Source of the DNA: Arthrobacter sp. SDTb3-6
GTDB lineage: Bacteria > Actinomycetota > Actinomycetes > Actinomycetales > Micrococcaceae
Assembly (NCBI RefSeq): GCF_013376095.1
Contig: NZ_JAAMFN010000036.1
Span: 1 to 40,288 of the forward strand
Direction of reading: 5' to 3'
Length of the DNA stretch: 40,288 nt
Shown: piece by piece, positions 35,897-40,288 of the stretch
How the letters are laid out: the number at the start of each line of letters is the position of its first letter
How positions within the stretch are numbered: position 1 is the stretch's first letter
Translations under genes and position numbers: made by a program
Notes under the pieces: generated by a model
What the model was told of the DNA's origin: nothing
Seen by the model: the letters and a program-made list of their open reading frames with translations, nothing else
The model's database searches: none

Positions 35897-35920
35897 GGTC
35901 CTTCGCATTTGAGCGTGGGT
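35897..35920 (+). mobile_element. Left end of the ISL3-like element
   Basis: GGTCCTTCGCATTTGAGCGT and the next bases GGGT resemble the terminal repeat of actinobacterial ISL3 elements as I recall it (GGCTCTTCGCATTTGAGCGT). It is about 140 bases ahead of the transposase start, in the right orientation. The matching right end was not found, consistent with the truncated transposase. Confidence 0.5.
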
Positions 35921-35980
35921 AGGGTGGCCTAAGTGGCTGTGGTTTTGATCGCACGTGGTGTGGCGTTGCCGGGGAGAGGC

Positions 35981-36038
35981 GTCAGGGTCTCTTTGAATTG
36001 GTAGCGAACAAGCAACCATCTTCAAAAGAAACCCTGAC
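35981..36038. repeat. Inverted repeat directly ahead of the ISL3 transposase start
   Basis: GTCAGGGTCTCTTTGAA (35981-35997) and TTCAAAAGAAACCCTGAC (36021-36038) are near-perfect reverse complements, 23 bases apart. The right arm ends at the base before the TTG start codon. As RNA it would form a long hairpin that covers the usual ribosome-binding position, so it may limit transposase translation. It could also be an operator. Confidence 0.65.
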
Positions 36039-37226
36039 TTGACTGATTCTATTTCTCTCGTGTGCGGTGCGTGGTATGCCCGCGCCGACGCGATTCTCGG
36101 TGTCCCGGGCATCCACACCACTGCCGTCAATGAGACCGCCACCGGTCTGAGCCTCCATGTCGAAACCGATCAAATCCTTGCTGGTTGTCCCGCATGTGGC
36201 GTTGTCGCGGTCGGCCACGGACGTCGGAAGGTCTGGCTGCATGACACTCCGATATCGGGCCGCCCCGTCCGGCTGCTGTGGGCCAAGCGGCTCTGGCGGT
36301 GCGCGGACGACCACTGCCCGGCGGGCGCTTTCACGGAGGAGCATCCGCTGGCGGGGGCGAAGACGAAACTGACCGCCAGGGCCATCGTCTGGGCCACGAA
36401 TGCTCTGGAACGCTATGACAGCACCGTCTCTGCCGTGGCCCACCAGTTGGGTGTTTCCTGGCGCACCGCGTGGGCCGGAATCGAGGTCGAAGCGACACGG
36501 AGGATCGGCAGGGCCGACCGGCTGGCCGGCGTCGATGCGCTCGGCGTGGATGAGCATGTCTGGACCCCTGTAGGGTTCCCCGGCAACCGTATGGTCACCG
36601 GCATCATCGGCCAGACCCGGGACAAGGAAGTGAAGATGCACGCGCGGCTGCTGGACCTGGTCCCGGGGCGCTCCGGGAAGGTCTACGCCGACTGGCTCAA
36701 GGAACAAGGCCAGGAATTCACCCAGGGCATCAAGGTCGCAACCCTGGACCCTTTCCGCGGCTATGCAAACGCCGTGCGGGACGAACTGCCAGAAGCGATC
36801 CAAGTCGTCGATGCTTTTCACATTGTGAAGCTTGGAACAGCCATGGTTGACGACGTCCGCCGGCGCGTATAGCGCGAGAAGCTGGGGCGCCGAGGGAGGA
36901 AGGCAGACCCGCTTTTCGGGATCAAGAGGACCCTGCAGCAAGGCGTGGAATGGATGACCGAGAAGCAAGTCGCCAGGTTTGAGAAGAAGCTCAACGAAGG
37001 AAACCCCAAGGGTGAAGTCACGATCGCTTGGCAGTGCTACCAAAAGCTGCGCACCGTCTACCACGCGGCAGCAGCCAAGGGCCGGGAACTGATCACCGAG
37101 ATCCTTCAATCCTTGCCGTCCTGCCCGATACCGGAGGTCGCCAAACTCGGTCGCAGCTTGAGGATGTGGAAGGCCGCGGCGGTGTCATACCCTCCAATCA
37201 ACCAACTTGTTGCTTCGAGGGCATGA
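36039..37226 (+). pseudogene. ISL3-family transposase, interrupted and truncated
   Basis: The zinc-finger part (CPACGVVAVGHGRRKVWLHD), the second Cys block (RLWRCADDHCPAGAF), the helix-turn-helix (HQLGVSWRTAW), then DALGVDEHVW and LDPFRGYANAVRDELPEA with VVDAFHIVKLG are all ISL3 signatures. After VDDVRRRV comes a TAG (36870-36872). The same frame then continues with REKLGRRGRKADPL and the C-terminal blocks LNEGNPKGEVTIAWQ and LPSCPIPEVAKLGRSLRMWK. The last block of intact family members, which contains the final catalytic Glu region (NGGTEAINxxIE), is missing, cut off near 37180. One nonsense codon plus a 3' truncation make it inactive. It starts at TTG 36039. Confidence 0.85.
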
Positions 37227-37260
37227 CACCGCCCACCCTTAAATCGGAAGAGCCGGGTAA

Positions 37261-37335
37261 GTGTCACCGATGTCTTGAGACACCGAGTGCTACCGATGTA
37301 CTGGTACAGAACTGTCACTGGTGTCTTGAGACATC
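37261..37335. repeat. Three tandem copies of a CACCGATGTCTTGAGACA-like motif
   Basis: GTCACCGATGTCTTGAGACA (about 37263-37282), a weaker GCTACCGATGTACTGGTACA (about 37289-37308) and GTCACTGGTGTCTTGAGACA (about 37314-37333) are spaced about 25 bases apart. Repeats of this kind occur at the tips of some actinobacterial insertion sequences and probably bind a transposase. They lie just beyond the truncated end of the ISL3 transposase, so a second element may have cut it. The remaining bases of the 37227-37536 gap hold no gene. Confidence 0.5.
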
Positions 37336-37536
37336 ACACCCAACAAAAAACCCCGCCAATCCAACAAACACAGGTCAACCAAAAACGGCCATATCAAAAA
37401 CCCTGGAGCTTGGCGTCAAGTCGGACCGCGCGTCATGAAATCTCTGCAAAATATCGGGATCAGGATTCTACGTCTCGAAGCGGAGAGGAATGCGGCGAAG
37501 CTATTCAGGGATCACGCAACTGCCCGGATCAGGCTC

Positions 37537-38397
37537 TCAAGCTTTGAGATCTAATAAGGTTTTAGATCGCGCGCCTTCCCGTCTCGCGACTATCATATTA
37601 GGAATACGCGTCGCACGGCGTATTTTTACGAATTCATCAAATCTCAGATTCCCGGATAAGAGATCTCTTGCAATGCCTATAAATACACTCGGAAGTATGA
37701 CGCATGTTAATAAATAAAGATCACAATTTAATATACTGACCGTAAGATATCCCTTAGAATTCCTGCCTGTCGTTTCACGACTAACCAGATGCCACACCCT
37801 CAACGACGGTGAGTATACCGATTTTTTGGAAGCCAGCAAAAGACGGTAGCAATAGTCGTTATCTTCTCCATAATTGAAATTCCCGGATCCGACACCTAAT
37901 CCTTCATTGAAACCTCCGACCTTACGTACTAGGCCCCATTTTGCAAATTGGGTCACGGTACTCCCCTTGAATAGGGCCGTTTTTTTAGTCAGACGCTGCA
38001 AACTTACGTCTGCAACAGGAGTTTCGCCGTACGAACCAACTATTAAATCGATCGAGTAATTCTTCGTAATCTGTTTGAATATCGGATAAAACTCATTGGG
38101 ATAATAGCAGTCGTCATCAGGGAATGCCACGTAATCTTCAACAGAAATATCCATAGAGGATAGGCGTTGCAGACCCAGATTTCTTGCCTTTGATCCGCTT
38201 GCTCGTGGGCCATGAACCACGGCGACGACACCGGGAACTGAATCATAATACTGAGCCCTGCTAGCTGGCACGTCTCGAAAGACTATAATAACTCTTGTTA
38301 TGCGGGTATCAATTGCTTCCAAGAATCTATCTATATCCCCAGACTTGAGTTCATCTAAGTCTGCCGTCACAATGCAATACAGCATATAAAATATCAC
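37537..38397 (-). CDS. GT2-type glycosyltransferase
   Basis: A 286-residue GT-A fold enzyme. AFPDDDCYYP (91-100) holds the DXD-type metal-binding site, SGSKARNLGLQRL (67-79) is the usual nucleotide-site helix, and GEDNDYCYRL (177-186) contains the ED acceptor-side base motif. The C-terminus has a hydrophobic stretch (about 225-245) that may touch the membrane. The donor is unknown. GTG at 38397 overlaps the flippase stop by four bases (GTGA). It is AT-rich like the other repeat-unit genes. The ISL3 relic and its repeats lie just downstream. Confidence 0.83.
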   Translation of the reverse strand: MIFYMLYCIVTADLDELKSGDIDRFLEAIDTRITRVIIVFRDVPASRAQYYDSVPGVVAVVHGPRASGSKARNLGLQRLSSMDISVEDYVAFPDDDCYYPNEFYPIFKQITKNYSIDLIVGSYGETPVADVSLQRLTKKTALFKGSTVTQFAKWGLVRKVGGFNEGLGVGSGNFNYGEDNDYCYRLLLASKKSVYSPSLRVWHLVSRETTGRNSKGYLTVSILNCDLYLLTCVILPSVFIGIARDLLSGNLRFDEFVKIRRATRIPNMIVARREGARSKTLLDLKA

Positions 38398-39656
38398 CCT
38401 ACTTCTTTGAGAATTGAATTTTCATGCCTAGCACGACTCTTGTTGATGGAAAGTTCGGCGCCCCAGATGAGAACTCCAGCGACGATAACTTGCGCTATTA
38501 AGAGACCCGAAGCGCCGCCAAATAATCCGAAGTGAATTGATCCAACCCAGGCTCCTGCTGCTGAAATCAGGGCGCCAGCGAAAGTTATTAGAAGTCGAAG
38601 CCGTGAATTATCCAAGGCATATAAAACATCGCCCGCACCGTATTGCGCAGCTCTTAGAGGTATGCAGGCAGCCAAAATTATAGTACAAATAAAAACACCC
38701 GCGTAGGAATGCAGTAATGTGTTTGAAGCTATATAACATGCAAAAACAACGCAAAGCCATGCAGCGATACCGACAATTACTCCGCGGCGGATTATTGAAT
38801 ACATGAGTCGCTTGACGCCGTTATAATTGCGGTTTTCGACTAGCTCAAAAAACTGTGGATATGCCACGATGGCTATGGACCTAACTGGAACCGCCCCGTA
38901 GCCACCCAGCTTTCCGGCCATTCCGTATACGCCGACAGAGAATGAGCCTAGCGTTTTTCCGACGATAAGACGGTCAATATTATCCGTAAGGGCTGAGGCT
39001 ATGCCGACAGCTGCAAATCCAAGTCCCCTTTTGTACCAATGCTTAAAACTTCGTAAACCGGTCTTGAAGGAGAGGGCGTTGAAAATTATTATCGTTACAA
39101 TGAATCCGCATGCTCCAGAGATATTTACCGTCGTCGCCCAAGTTGCGATATCCTTGCTGCCCAAAAAATACGTTATTAGCGTGGCCATAAATTTCGTTGC
39201 AGGCGCGAATAGGGAAAAAGCCACATATGACCACGCTTTGCCTTTTGCGAGTAGGGAATAGGTCATGGTCGACCAAGTTGGATAAAGTGTCATTTCAGCC
39301 AGTAATACGAGAAAAAGTGCCTTTGGTGAGGAAAATCCTAAAAACATCATCGCGACTGATGCGGCAGCCACTATCGGCAGTCCGACCAATACGATCACCG
39401 GAAGTGCCGCTGCCGCGGCCGCTTCCTTCCCACTCTTGCCGGCCAAAGGCTGGACCCAAGATGCGTATCCTACAGATGCAAACGGAACTAAGATCGCGGC
39501 AATCGCTGCCAATACCACGTAATTCCCATATGTATATGGACCCAGAATTGCGGCCAACACTAGGAAATTGCCCCCTGAAATTGCAGCTTTACCCAGTTCA
39601 GTGATCGCTGAGACTATTCTTGGACGATTCACTTTATGTTCAATCTTCGTGAGCAT
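38394..39656 (-). CDS. Wzx-like polysaccharide flippase
   Basis: 420 residues, about 12 hydrophobic segments in pairs, with no long soluble loop. The N-terminal part (AAISGGNFLVLAAILGPYTYGNYVVLAAIAAI) and the segment LTDNIDRLIVGKTLGSFSVGVYGMAGKLGG are typical of the MOP/polysaccharide-export superfamily. There Wzx moves the undecaprenyl-linked repeat unit across the membrane. ATG 39656 has only a weak, distant purine stretch, and other starts would shorten the first membrane segment. It is coupled to the GT2 gene. It is AT-rich, matching the other repeat-unit genes. Confidence 0.88.
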   Translation of the reverse strand: MLTKIEHKVNRPRIVSAITELGKAAISGGNFLVLAAILGPYTYGNYVVLAAIAAILVPFASVGYASWVQPLAGKSGKEAAAAAALPVIVLVGLPIVAAASVAMMFLGFSSPKALFLVLLAEMTLYPTWSTMTYSLLAKGKAWSYVAFSLFAPATKFMATLITYFLGSKDIATWATTVNISGACGFIVTIIIFNALSFKTGLRSFKHWYKRGLGFAAVGIASALTDNIDRLIVGKTLGSFSVGVYGMAGKLGGYGAVPVRSIAIVAYPQFFELVENRNYNGVKRLMYSIIRRGVIVGIAAWLCVVFACYIASNTLLHSYAGVFICTIILAACIPLRAAQYGAGDVLYALDNSRLRLLITFAGALISAAGAWVGSIHFGLFGGASGLLIAQVIVAGVLIWGAELSINKSRARHENSILKEVG

Positions 39657-40288
39657 TCATTAATCACGTAACACTTCCCTCTGATCGTTATGGTAGACTT
39701 TCTCTGAATTATCCCAGCGTTCTGAACATCATAATGTATTTGATGCATGCCCGGGGACTGCATAGAGCGAGCCGTCTGATTGATTCTTCAAGCTTTCGAG
39801 GGTCGGCGCAGGTGTTAGCGGGATGGTCGGTCGGCTGCTGAAGGCGATTGGCTGCAGATTGGACATGGTTTCTCTGGACTTTCTCGGGTCGAATAATTTC
39901 TAGGGACGATTTCTAGGAACGGCTTTGTCCTTGGGTGCTTTGTTGGAAACCATTAAATCACGGAGGTCTTCGACTGCGGCATTCCTCTATTTTTCCACAT
40001 ACCGGTGACCCCTTGGGACCTAGACTTGCACAGTAGCATCACTACCCGAATCTCATCCATTGCACGCATCTTCAACCAAGTTGTCTCGAACGGGCCATCC
40101 AGTCTAATTTCTATTCTACCTAGAGCGCCATAAGGGTTTTGTTAGCGGCTGAGGGCTTAGGCATGGTTATTTCTCGGGGTCGCTTCCGGTGAATTGGAGG
40201 ATACGGAGCGTCAGGTTCGGCTGCGATATACATCATTGTTGCCACCGATAAGAAATGAAGGCCCACTTCCTATGTGTGTGTCCTATGT
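39657..40288. other. Right end of the window, no gene recognised
   Basis: About 630 bases with only short open frames and no ribosome-binding site worth noting. The part next to the flippase is AT-rich and probably holds its promoter. The rest is of mixed composition, with a short direct repeat (ATTTCTAGG at about 39896 and 39909). I suspect insertion-sequence debris but cannot name an element. Confidence 0.4.

Noticed and set aside
1-40288. tRNA, rRNA, CRISPR array, prophage or defence genes
   Set aside because: I looked for cloverleaf ends, regularly spaced repeats and familiar protein signatures and saw none. The only tandem repeat, at 37261-37335, has three diverged copies and sits at an insertion-sequence scar.

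Overview
The window looks like chromosomal DNA of a high-GC, single-membrane actinobacterium, most likely Arthrobacter or a close relative in the Micrococcaceae. The reasons are the high-GC codon use of the core genes, a Tad pilus locus without a secretin, a SufS-SufU pair (SufU rather than SufE), an LAXTG class-E-type sortase substrate, and relics of actinobacterial insertion sequences. The genus is an inference from gene style, not from a marker gene.

Region by region. (1) 0.6-9.2 kb: a complete, minus-strand Tad/Flp pilus operon. In transcription order it runs flp, tadE, tadG, cpaB, tadZ (cpaE-like), tadA (cpaF-like), tadB, tadC, tadV, then a TPR gene, with a recognisable promoter ahead of flp. 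A MarR-type regulator with a long C-terminal tail is divergent from it. (2) 10.0-11.9 kb: non-coding DNA with a possible folded RNA element, then a 5'-truncated transposase and the frameshifted left end of an IS21 element. (3) 12.1-14.9 kb: two large membrane proteins, one a GT87/DUF2029-type glycosyltransferase. (4) 14.9-17.4 kb: decayed DNA ending in a sulfotransferase relic, then a reduced RmlC-RmlD-type fusion that has lost most of its epimerase half and the catalytic lysine of its reductase half. (5) 17.5-19.3 kb: sufS-sufU, with a strong bidirectional terminator behind it. (6) 19.4-32.2 kb: a minus-strand exopolysaccharide or capsule block. It encodes a sortase-anchored surface protein, DUF4012, UDP-glucose dehydrogenase, an initiating sugar transferase, a Wzz-type tyrosine autokinase, GDP-fucose synthesis (fcl, gmd) and three glycosyltransferases. 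(7) 32.3-39.7 kb: an AT-richer mosaic in which a Wzy-like polymerase (plus strand) sits between an IS1380 relic and an ISL3 relic, followed by a GT2 glycosyltransferase and a Wzx-type flippase. (8) 39.7-40.3 kb: no recognisable gene.

How the genes work together. Regions 6 and 7 together supply nearly every step of a Wzx/Wzy-dependent polymer: nucleotide sugars (UDP-glucuronate, GDP-L-fucose), the first sugar-phosphate transfer to the lipid carrier, further glycosyl transfers, flipping, polymerisation and chain-length control. The polymer is therefore probably acidic and fucose-containing. The repeat-unit genes (transferases, flippase, polymerase) lie in the AT-rich, IS-littered part and were probably exchanged as a cassette. 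The nucleotide-sugar and control genes lie in the host-like high-GC part. The Tad pilus and the polysaccharide are both surface and biofilm structures, but nothing in the sequence shows that they are co-regulated.

I found no tRNA, rRNA, CRISPR array or obvious defence system. The less ordinary items are the decayed RmlCD fusion, the candidate structured RNA near 10.3 kb, the long-tailed MarR beside the Tad promoter, and the polymerase cassette bracketed by IS relics.
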